Shown: positions 1-5,666 of the stretch, piece by piece
Numbering within the stretch: the first letter of the stretch is position 1
How the letters are laid out: the number at the start of each line of letters is the position of its first letter
Notes under the pieces: model-generated
Told to the model about the DNA's origin: nothing
Databases searched by the model: none
What the model saw: only the letters and a program-made list of their open reading frames with translations
DNA from: Rickettsia typhi
GTDB taxonomy: Bacteria; Pseudomonadota; Alphaproteobacteria; Rickettsiales; UBA1997
Assembly: GCA_945906835.1 (NCBI GenBank)
Contig: CAMDRL010000094.1
Coordinates: forward strand, 1-5,708
Length of the DNA stretch: 5,708 bases
Direction: 5' to 3'
Position numbers and translations under genes: made by a program

Positions 1-11
1 AATACTTTTAG

Positions 12-45
12 TTCCCCTCCTTGATAAGGAGGGGTTAGGGGCGGT
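12..45. repeat. GC-rich palindromic dispersed repeat (REP-like)
   Basis: A perfect 9-bp inverted repeat, CCCCTCCTT (14-22) and AAGGAGGGG (26-34), encloses a 3-nt GAT loop. It is followed by a G-rich tail, GGTTAGGGGCGGT. The element is much more GC-rich than its surroundings and sits just downstream of the hisD stop. Its form, a short GC-rich stem with a G-rich flank, resembles REP-like extragenic palindromes that recur in many bacterial genomes. Only one copy is visible here, so its repeat nature is inferred. It may form a hairpin at the 3' end of the hisD transcript, but there is no T-run after it on the minus strand (AACTAAAAG follows), so it does not look like a standard intrinsic terminator. 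Confidence 0.55.
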
Positions 46-70
46 AGGTCAACACAAACTCGTGATATCT

Positions 71-1375
71 TTATTTCCTAATTTCAACACTCAACCTATG
101 AGCATCTAAACCCTCACAAGCCGCCAAAACCGCAGTATCTTCACTCAACTTCCCAAAAGATTCTTTATCGCAAGAAATTAAAGAAATTCTCTTTAAAAAA
201 TCATAAACTGAAAGCCCGCTGGAAAATTTTGCTGAAGCAGATGTGGGCAATGTATGGCTTGGTCCTGCCATATAATCACCAATCGCTTCAGGAGTATATT
301 TTCCAAGAAAAATTGCTCCAGCATTATTGATTTTTTCACAAAGTTTTTCAGAATTTTTTGTAGCAATTTCTAAATGTTCAGGAGCAATAAAATTAGCCAA
401 GTGAACTGAGTCAGACAAATTCTTAATTACAAAAATTGCCGAATTTTTTAAACTTTTTTCAATAATTTTTTTACGAGGTAAATCTTTGACTAGAGATAAA
501 ATTGCCGTAGAAATTTTCACCGCAAAATTTTCATCATCAACTATTATAAAAGCTTTGGAATCAATGCCATGCTCAAGTTGCGAAAGAGCATCAGCGGCAA
601 CCCAATTGGCATTATTATTTTTATCAGCAATAATGGTTAAATCAGTTGGACCAGCAATCATGTCAATTCCCACTTCGCCAAATAAAAACTTTTTAGCGTA
701 GGCTACAAAAGCATTTCCTGGGCCAACAATTTTATTAACTTTAGAAATTGTTTTAGTGCCGCAAGTTAAAGCTGTAATTGCCTGAGCTCCGCCAACTTTA
801 TAAATTTTCTTAATGCCACAAATTTTTGCTGCATAAAGCACGGCAGGGTTAATTTTTCCTGCAGAAGTTGGTACGCAAAGACTTATATTTTTTACGCCAG
901 CAACTAAAGCTGGAACAGCAGACATTAAAACTGAACTTGGATAAGAGGCAGTTCCACCGGGAGCGTAAATTCCCACTGAATCAATGGTTCGCCATAAGTT
1001 TCCCAGAGTTACACCTTCTTTATCTTTAAAAGAAAAATCTTTTGGAAGCTGTTTTTGGTGATAATCTTTAATACGCTTAAAAGCATTGTTTAAAGCTGAT
1101 TTTACTTCCTTAGAAATTGCTTTTTTAGATAATTTAATTTCATTTTCACTAACGATAAAATCAGCAGCTTTTTTAAAATTAGTTTTGTCAAACTTGTTAG
1201 AAAGGCTAATGAGAGCCTTATCACCTTCTTTTTTGGTTTTTGCAATAATTTCTTCGGCTTGTTTAGCAATGTTTAAATCAGATTTTTGTGATTTGGTGAT
1301 GAAGCTGTAGAAGTTTGATTTCTCAAGTCCTAACAGGTTATTGGAAATTTTATTTGTTATTACAAAAATTTTCAT
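71..1375 (-). CDS. hisD: Histidinol dehydrogenase HisD
   Basis: This cytoplasmic, zinc-dependent enzyme oxidises L-histidinol to L-histidine in two NAD+-dependent steps, the last reactions of histidine biosynthesis. The 434-residue protein has the normal family length. All catalytic and metal-binding positions known from the E. coli enzyme can be placed: Gln266 and His269 in LSQLEHG, Glu333-His334 in APEHLE, Asp367 in GDY, His374 in AGPSH, and His426 in EGLDAH. Each is offset by seven from the E. coli number. The conserved YAPGG (137-141), VGGAQA (194-199) and VGPGN (217-221) segments are also present. It starts 6 nt after the stop of the exported DUF192 gene, so the two are probably co-transcribed. 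There is no clear Shine-Dalgarno sequence before the ATG. No other his gene is in the window. HisD paralogues such as sulfopropanediol dehydrogenase exist, but the intact motifs and length favour true HisD. Confidence 0.95.
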   Translation of the reverse strand: MKIFVITNKISNNLLGLEKSNFYSFITKSQKSDLNIAKQAEEIIAKTKKEGDKALISLSNKFDKTNFKKAADFIVSENEIKLSKKAISKEVKSALNNAFKRIKDYHQKQLPKDFSFKDKEGVTLGNLWRTIDSVGIYAPGGTASYPSSVLMSAVPALVAGVKNISLCVPTSAGKINPAVLYAAKICGIKKIYKVGGAQAITALTCGTKTISKVNKIVGPGNAFVAYAKKFLFGEVGIDMIAGPTDLTIIADKNNNANWVAADALSQLEHGIDSKAFIIVDDENFAVKISTAILSLVKDLPRKKIIEKSLKNSAIFVIKNLSDSVHLANFIAPEHLEIATKNSEKLCEKINNAGAIFLGKYTPEAIGDYMAGPSHTLPTSASAKFSSGLSVYDFLKRISLISCDKESFGKLSEDTAVLAACEGLDAHRLSVEIRK

Positions 1376-1381
1376 GATGTT

Positions 1382-1912
1382 TTAATAATTTAGTAAAGCT
1401 ACCTTCATCTCTTGCCCAACCTTTATCCCAAGTTTATCACTCAACCCAGCATTAATCTCCAAAACTCTATTCACAGGATTTTTAGAAGAAATCGTCGCAA
1501 GAGCAAAAGGCGTAGTATTAGTTACAATCTTGGTAATTACATTATTTTTATCAATAAAAAGCATATCAAGCGGAATCACGGTATTTTTCATCCACATCTC
1601 AATCACCTGACTTTCCTCAAAAATAAAAAGCATCGCATTATTCTTAGGCAGAGAATTCAAATTCATCAATCCAACCCTTCTTTTATAATTATCATCAGCA
1701 ATGGCTGTAGCAAATTCTGCTATTTGTTTTTTGTCTTTATTAAGAATTTGCAACTTAACATTGTAGTTTTTAAGATTGCTGTTGAACGGCCCAACTTCTT
1801 TAGCGTTAAGTGGATTTACAATGACTAAAGCAAAAATCAAAAAATAAAAAATAAAAAAAATGCGGCGCAACCAATTAAATTTAACATCAAATTTTGCGCT
1901 TAGCCTTTTCAT
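1382..1912 (-). CDS. Exported DUF192 family protein
   Basis: A small exported protein of the DUF192 family, whose molecular function is not established. It has 176 residues. The N-terminus carries basic residues (LRR at 15-17), a hydrophobic stretch at about 18-35 and a likely signal-peptidase site after LNA (Ala37), so the mature domain should lie in the periplasm. The family core follows in order: GLM (81-83), MLFIF (94-98), WMKNT (107-111), PLDMLFID (114-121) and VLEINAG (150-156). These are the most conserved blocks of DUF192. It lies 6 nt upstream of hisD on the same strand. The ATG at 1912 overlaps the longest possible reading of the divergent lptA. A TTG at 1870 would still leave a good signal peptide (RRIFFIF onward) and remove the overlap, so the start is uncertain. 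No Shine-Dalgarno sequence supports either choice. Confidence 0.88.
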   Translation of the reverse strand: MKRLSAKFDVKFNWLRRIFFIFYFLIFALVIVNPLNAKEVGPFNSNLKNYNVKLQILNKDKKQIAEFATAIADDNYKRRVGLMNLNSLPKNNAMLFIFEESQVIEMWMKNTVIPLDMLFIDKNNVITKIVTNTTPFALATISSKNPVNRVLEINAGLSDKLGIKVGQEMKVALLNY

Positions 1913-1919
1913 ATTTGTG
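1860..1919. promoter_or_regulatory. Compact divergent start region between the DUF192 gene and lptA
   Basis: The two divergent genes start within this stretch. DUF192 reads leftward from ATG 1912 (or TTG 1870). lptA reads rightward from GTG 1917 (or ATG 1860). With the preferred GTG for lptA and the ATG for DUF192 only 4 nt separate the start codons, so each promoter must lie inside the other gene or its 5' end. I found no convincing -35/-10 pair on either strand; the region is too A/T-rich for a confident call by eye. Confidence 0.35.
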
Positions 1920-2624
1920 AAGAAATTTTTATTTTTATTTCTATTTCTAGGAATAAGTATTGCTCCATATCAGCAGGCAAAAAGCGAGTCTGTTAAAAGC
2001 AAAACAGCTTCATCTAAAAAAAGCAAAGAAGCTTCCACCAAGATAAGCTCTGATATAATGGACATCAAGAGAAAATCACAAACAATAGATTTTTTGGGAC
2101 ATGTGGTGGTGGAGAAGGAAGATAGCAGTATGTTGGCAAATAAAATGACAGTTCTTTATGAAGAAGAATCTGCTGAAAAAAATCCTAAAAAGCTTGATAA
2201 TACTAAAAAGGAAACTCCTTTATCTAAAAAAGAAGAAACTAATTTGGTTAAAAAACAAAGCTCTTTAATTAAAAGAATTAAAGCCAAAGAGAATGTAAAA
2301 ATTTTTACTGAAGAATTTATTGCTAGTGGCGATACGGGATATTATGACCCTAGTGCCAATATTTTTGTTTTAGAAAAAAATGTGATGGTTAATAACGGAA
2401 TTTCAATTGCCAGCGGTAATAAATTTATTTATGATATCACCACTAAAAAAGGAAATTTTGTTGGCTTTAAAGATGAAGTGGCAATTAATAATAAAACAGA
2501 AATTGAAGGATACGAGAAAGACAAGAGGGTGGTGGTGGTTATTGGAAATGATGTACAAGATAAGCAAAAGTCCAAAAAATCTAAAGAACAGAAATCTAAA
2601 GAACAAACGCAAAATAATAATTAA
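1917..2624 (+). CDS. lptA: LptA/OstA-family LPS transport periplasmic protein
   Basis: This is the probable periplasmic bridge protein that carries lipopolysaccharide from the inner-membrane LptBFGC complex to LptD in the outer membrane. I chose GTG 1917 because it yields a textbook signal peptide, MKKFLFLFLFLG, with cleavage possible after Ala21. The longer reading from ATG 1860 (254 residues) buries that signal behind 19 residues and runs into the DUF192 gene. From the GTG it is 235 residues. OstA-like beta-strand repeats appear at about 46-81 (IDFLGHVVVEKE, then LANKMTVLYEE) and 120-186 (IKAKENVKIFTEEFIASGD, then GYYD, FVLEKNVMV, GNKFIYD). A Lys/Glu-rich segment (about 82-116) separates them, and a Lys/Gln/Asn-rich tail (about 211-235) ends the protein. 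It abuts lptB with no gap, which strongly supports the assignment. lptC, often just upstream in proteobacteria, is absent here. Confidence 0.88.
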   Translation: MKKFLFLFLFLGISIAPYQQAKSESVKSKTASSKKSKEASTKISSDIMDIKRKSQTIDFLGHVVVEKEDSSMLANKMTVLYEEESAEKNPKKLDNTKKETPLSKKEETNLVKKQSSLIKRIKAKENVKIFTEEFIASGDTGYYDPSANIFVLEKNVMVNNGISIASGNKFIYDITTKKGNFVGFKDEVAINNKTEIEGYEKDKRVVVVIGNDVQDKQKSKKSKEQKSKEQTQNNN

Positions 2625-3350
2625 ATGACAAAGACATTGAGCGCCAAAAATATTAGTAAAAAATATGGCAAAAAAACTGTTATTCGTGATGTTAGTTTTG
2701 AAATAAAGCAGGGTGAAGTTGTTGGATTGCTTGGTCCAAATGGTGCTGGTAAAACCACCTGTTTTTATATGATTGTGGGTTTGGTTAAAGTTGCTCAAGG
2801 CAATGTTTTTATTGATGATCTTGATATTACTAAAATGCCTATGTATCAAAGAGCGCGCTTAGGTATTGGTTATTTGCCGCAAGAAGCATCAATCTTTCGA
2901 GGCATGAATGTTGAAGATAATATTTATACAATTCTTGAAATTATTGAATCAGACAAAGTTAAGCGACAAGTCAGATTAGAAGAATTGCTGCAAGAATTCT
3001 CAATAACTCATATCAGAAAATCTCACGCTTTATCTTTATCTGGAGGTGAAAGAAGAAGGGTAGAAATTGCCAGAGCTCTTGCCGCCAATCCATCATTCAT
3101 TTTGCTTGACGAGCCTTTTGCTGGCATTGATCCTATTGCAGTTAATGACATTAGATTAATGGTTTCTCACTTAACTAGTAAAAATATTGGAGTTCTAATT
3201 ACCGATCACAATGTGCGTGAAACCTTATCAATCGTAGATCGCGCTTATATCGTTTATGATGGTATGATTTTAACTTCAGGCTCAAAAGAAGAAGTTATTA
3301 ATAATGACAAAGTTAAAAAAGTCTATCTTGGTGAGGATTTCAAGATTTAA
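2625..3350 (+). CDS. lptB: LPS export ABC transporter ATP-binding protein LptB
   Basis: LptB is the cytoplasmic ATPase that works with LptF and LptG to extract lipopolysaccharide from the inner membrane and push it along the LptC-LptA bridge. The 241-residue protein matches E. coli LptB almost position for position. It has Walker [10 protein letters not shown] (37-45), Q-loop Gln86 in YLPQE, the IFRG segment (90-93) that contacts the membrane partners, signature LSGGE (138-142), Walker B FILLDE (158-163) with catalytic Glu163, and H-loop His195 in ITDH. The C-terminal YLGEDFK (234-240) is typical of LptB rather than of the related branched-chain amino acid transporter ATPases. Its ATG directly follows the lptA stop TAA, so translation is probably coupled. 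No ribosome-binding sequence is visible. The rpoN gene that often follows lptB is not here. Confidence 0.97.
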   Translation: MTKTLSAKNISKKYGKKTVIRDVSFEIKQGEVVGLLGPNGAGKTTCFYMIVGLVKVAQGNVFIDDLDITKMPMYQRARLGIGYLPQEASIFRGMNVEDNIYTILEIIESDKVKRQVRLEELLQEFSITHIRKSHALSLSGGERRRVEIARALAANPSFILLDEPFAGIDPIAVNDIRLMVSHLTSKNIGVLITDHNVRETLSIVDRAYIVYDGMILTSGSKEEVINNDKVKKVYLGEDFKI

Positions 3351-3357
3351 TTGAGCC

Positions 3358-3430
3358 TTGCCATTCCTGAGAAGGCATGAATAAAGTGCTTTCTACACAT
3401 TCTGGATTTCCGCCTTTGCAGGAATGACAA
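3358..3430. repeat. Inverted-repeat dispersed element between lptB and nhaA
   Basis: Two 25-nt arms, 3358-3382 and 3406-3430, are imperfect reverse complements of each other (19 of 25 positions) with a 23-nt spacer. The best-conserved part of each arm reads CATTCCTG or its complement CAGGAATG, followed by AAGGC or GCCTT. The right arm, CTGGATTTCCGCC..GCAGGAATGACA, is a degenerate version of the CTGGATTCCCGC..GCGGGAATGACA type palindrome scattered through many proteobacterial genomes, Rickettsia and Neisseria among them. It begins 7 nt after the lptB stop and fills most of the 113-nt gap. No transposase is present, so any mobility would have to be supplied elsewhere. The rest of the gap (3431-3463) shows no clear promoter. 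Confidence 0.7.
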
Positions 3431-3463
3431 GAAAATAAGTTTAGCTTTTCACAAACTACAAAA

Positions 3464-4645
3464 ATGATCAAAAAAACCCTAAAAAACTTTTTTAAATTAG
3501 AAGCCGCCACAGGAATTCTACTTTTCTTAGCAACTGCTTTAGCTCTTGTTGTAGCCAACTCTTCTGGTTCAGAGTTTTATTTTCAATTTCTAAAAATTTC
3601 CTTACCTCTCAATATTTTAAATATTGAAAAAGATCTATCGCTTCTTGATTGGATTAACGAAGCTCTAATGGCAGTTTTTTTCTTGCTCATTGGTCTTGAA
3701 TTAAAAAAAGAAATTTTAACAGGGCATCTTTCCAGTAAAAAGAAAATCATCTTACCAGCTGCTGCAGCTTGCGGTGGAATAATAATCCCTGCTTTAATTT
3801 TTTGTTTTATTAATTTTCATAATTCTGAAAACCTACGAGCCTTTGCCATTCCAACCGCTACTGACATAGCTTTCGCTTATGGAATGCTTTGTTTGTTTGG
3901 AAAAAAAATTCCTCATTCTCTAAAAATTTTTATTGTAGCTCTTGCGGTTTTAGATGACCTTGTAGCCATTTTAATAATTGCATTTTTCTACAGCGAAAAT
4001 TTAGAAATTATTTATTTAGCTATGTCTTTAATTCCACTGATTGGACTTTTAATTCTTAATATAAAAAAATCTTTCCACATTTATTTTTACCTAATTTTTG
4101 GAGTTTTTTTATGGATTTTAATTCTAAAATCAGGAATACATGCAACCTTGTCAGGAGTTATTTTGTCTATGTTTATTCCTCTTTCAGTTAATAAGAAAAA
4201 CTTACTGGAAAATTTTACTCATAAAATTGCTCCAATAGTAAATTTTTTAATTTTACCAATTTTTGCTTTCGCTAATTCTGGAATAAAAATTTCTAATTTC
4301 TCTGCTGAAACTTTTTCACAACCTTTAGTTTTCGGAATTATTTTTGCGATGTTTTTTGGTAAACAAATTGGCGTGATGTTGTTTAGTTACTTAGTAATAA
4401 AATTTAAATTTGCTAATCTACCTCAAGGTGTAAATTGGCTTGAATTCTACGGCGCGGCGATTTTCACAGGAATTGGTTTTACTATGAGCATTTTTATTGC
4501 TGGTTTAGCCTTTGCAGAAAATGATACACTTGCGAAGATAATGCTTGACGAAGTAAAATTGGCAATTTTAATTGGATCCATTCTTTCTATATTATATGGA
4601 AGCTTCATTACTCTTATTTCATTAACAAAAAATCAACAAGTATGA
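3464..4645 (+). CDS. nhaA: Na+/H+ antiporter NhaA
   Basis: This inner-membrane antiporter exchanges Na+ (or Li+) for H+ and helps control internal pH and sodium. The 393-residue protein has the usual length and about a dozen hydrophobic segments. The functional residues known from E. coli NhaA are all there: Asp134 in PTATDIAFA, the ion-binding pair Asp164-Asp165 in AVLDDLVAI, His226 in SGIHATLSG, and Lys300 in GKQIG. The start FFKLEAATGILL and the TM XI signature GFTMSIFIAGLAF (338-350) are also typical of the family. The ATG lies 33 nt after the repeat element, with no visible Shine-Dalgarno sequence. The stop TGA overlaps the ATG of the next gene. It may be expressed with lptAB or from a promoter of its own in the repeat region; the sequence does not decide. 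Confidence 0.97.
   Translation: MIKKTLKNFFKLEAATGILLFLATALALVVANSSGSEFYFQFLKISLPLNILNIEKDLSLLDWINEALMAVFFLLIGLELKKEILTGHLSSKKKIILPAAAACGGIIIPALIFCFINFHNSENLRAFAIPTATDIAFAYGMLCLFGKKIPHSLKIFIVALAVLDDLVAILIIAFFYSENLEIIYLAMSLIPLIGLLILNIKKSFHIYFYLIFGVFLWILILKSGIHATLSGVILSMFIPLSVNKKNLLENFTHKIAPIVNFLILPIFAFANSGIKISNFSAETFSQPLVFGIIFAMFFGKQIGVMLFSYLVIKFKFANLPQGVNWLEFYGAAIFTGIGFTMSIFIAGLAFAENDTLAKIMLDEVKLAILIGSILSILYGSFITLISLTKNQQV
4642..4645 (+). other. ATGA stop/start overlap of nhaA and the prepilin-like gene
   Basis: The last base of the final nhaA sense codon and its stop (TGA, 4643-4645) overlap the ATG (4642-4644) of the prepilin-like gene. This arrangement usually means that ribosomes ending on the first gene restart on the second. 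The second start has no Shine-Dalgarno sequence of its own, which fits coupling. Confidence 0.8.
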
Positions 4646-5568
4646 AAAATAAAAATCGCGCATTTTCATTGATTGAGCTTTCAATCGTAGTTTTAATTAT
4701 TGGTATTTTGATTGCTGGTGTTACTCAAGGAAGTAGACTAGTTAACTCATCAAAAGTACAAACCGCTCAAACTTTGACACAAAGTTCTCCTGTAACAAGT
4801 GTTCAAGGTTTGCTTTTATGGTTAGATAGCAGTAGAGAAGATAGTTTTATTTCTACTGAAACCTCAAATGCCACTCAATTAACAAAATGGTATAATGTTA
4901 ACCCACAAGTTGCCAATATAGGCAGAGAAGATTCTTTAACAACTTTCACAAACTCTGATGCAAAAATTACTTACAAATCTGTCGGTATTAACGGACTTCC
5001 ATCTGTTTCCTTTGCTAGTGGTCGTACATCTACTTTTGCTTCGCCTGCAGCTGGTAGAATTGTTACTCCATATCAAGCTTATACAATTTTTGTTGTAGCT
5101 AGAGTTACAAGTATAACATCTTTAAATACCTTCCTTTATAATGGAGCTCTTGCGACAACTGGATTTGGAGTTTATTCTAATGCAACTGGAAAATTGATGG
5201 TGAATGGTGGTACTGGTGCTGCATTTTCAGATCTTGTTGGTGGTACTTCAGCTGTTGCAAATACTGCTAGAATCATGACAGTTACCATTTCTCCAAACTC
5301 TGTATCTGGTGTTGCTACGACTACTCCAACTGCAGAATTTTATATAAATGGCGCTGCTGATCTTGCTGCTACAAATCTTTCAGCTAATATAGCTTCTCAA
5401 GCAGCTACTGATATTCTTTATATCGGTGGTCAAAATGCATCTTCTGCTTCTCCATTTGTTGGCGATATGTCAGAAGTTATCATGTTTGACACTGTGTTAA
5501 AAGATTCTGATCGTAAAACAATTGAACAATATCTTGGTAAAAAATATGGTATTGCAGTTGCTAGCTAG
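4642..5568 (+). CDS. Prepilin-type protein with LamG/concanavalin-like C-terminal domain
   Basis: A 308-residue protein with a class III (type IV prepilin) leader. MKNKNRA is followed by FSLIELSIVVLIIGILIAGV: processing is expected between Ala7 and Phe8, Glu12 is the conserved Glu+5, and residues 8-28 form the hydrophobic helix. After a short Gln/Ser/Thr-rich linker (about 36-54), the rest resembles a LamG or concanavalin A-like jelly-roll. The signs are GLLLWLDSS (56-64), INGLPSVSF (116-124), YTIFVVARV (147-155), AEFYINGA (231-238), LYIGGQ (259-264), and the closing SEVIMFD (277-283) and IEQYLGKKYGI (294-304). It has no cysteine. The C-terminal part is richer in Ala, Ser, Thr and Gly and poorer in Lys than neighbouring proteins, as in surface proteins. 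The gene overlaps nhaA by four bases and ends just before a terminator. It is likely a minor pilin, pseudopilin or surface-displayed binding protein; ligand unknown. The leader call is firm, the C-terminal fold moderately so. Confidence 0.85.
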   Translation: MKNKNRAFSLIELSIVVLIIGILIAGVTQGSRLVNSSKVQTAQTLTQSSPVTSVQGLLLWLDSSREDSFISTETSNATQLTKWYNVNPQVANIGREDSLTTFTNSDAKITYKSVGINGLPSVSFASGRTSTFASPAAGRIVTPYQAYTIFVVARVTSITSLNTFLYNGALATTGFGVYSNATGKLMVNGGTGAAFSDLVGGTSAVANTARIMTVTISPNSVSGVATTTPTAEFYINGAADLAATNLSANIASQAATDILYIGGQNASSASPFVGDMSEVIMFDTVLKDSDRKTIEQYLGKKYGIAVAS

Positions 5569-5590
5569 TATTTCATCTAGTTAGAAACTT

Positions 5591-5629
5591 AAAAAACCGA
5601 ATCATTGTTTATAAATGGTTCGGTTTTTT
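5591..5629. terminator. Strong bidirectional rho-independent terminator
   Basis: A 16-bp stem pairs 5591-5606 with 5614-5629 around a 7-nt loop (5607-5613). One T-G wobble (5602/5618) is the only non-Watson-Crick pair. The GC core is ACCGAA/TTCGGT, followed on the plus strand by six T and preceded by six A, so it can stop transcription from both directions. It lies 22 nt after the prepilin-like gene stop and is the natural end of the lptA-lptB-nhaA-prepilin unit. Confidence 0.92.
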
Positions 5630-5666
5630 ATTGGGTGGGTTTTAGTTAAAAATTCATGATAAATTA

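Noticed and set aside
14..34. Intrinsic terminator for hisD
   Set aside because: The hairpin is strong, but on the minus strand it is followed by AACTAAAAG and not by a T-run, and its G-rich flank fits a dispersed palindrome better.
486..1310. Two short plus-strand frames (486-701 and 1086-1310)
   Set aside because: Both lie antisense inside hisD, whose catalytic residues are all intact.
1412..1828. Plus-strand open frame of 138 codons
   Set aside because: It lies wholly antisense inside the well-supported DUF192 gene, and its product has no recognisable domain; AT-rich antisense frames are often open.
1836..1860. A-rich tract before ATG 1860 as an lptA leader
   Set aside because: It is the complement of the Phe/Ile codons in the DUF192 signal peptide, and starting at 1860 would place 19 polar residues before the clear lptA signal peptide.
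2407..2628. Plus-strand open frame of 73 codons in another frame of lptA
   Set aside because: It overlaps lptA completely and has no motif; the lptA frame has the signal peptide and OstA strands.
2403..2849. Minus-strand open frame of 148 codons
   Set aside because: It is antisense to the end of lptA and the start of lptB, including the Walker A region, and its Phe/Ile/Asn-rich product is what the complement of Lys-rich coding sequence gives.
3431..3463. Possible nhaA promoter
   Set aside because: The stretch is A/T-rich but has no -35/-10 pair that I could separate from background.
3340..3558. Minus-strand open frame of 72 codons across the lptB-nhaA gap
   Set aside because: It runs through the palindromic repeat and antisense to the nhaA start; the CHSCKGGNPE stretch is the usual translation of this kind of repeat, not a protein.
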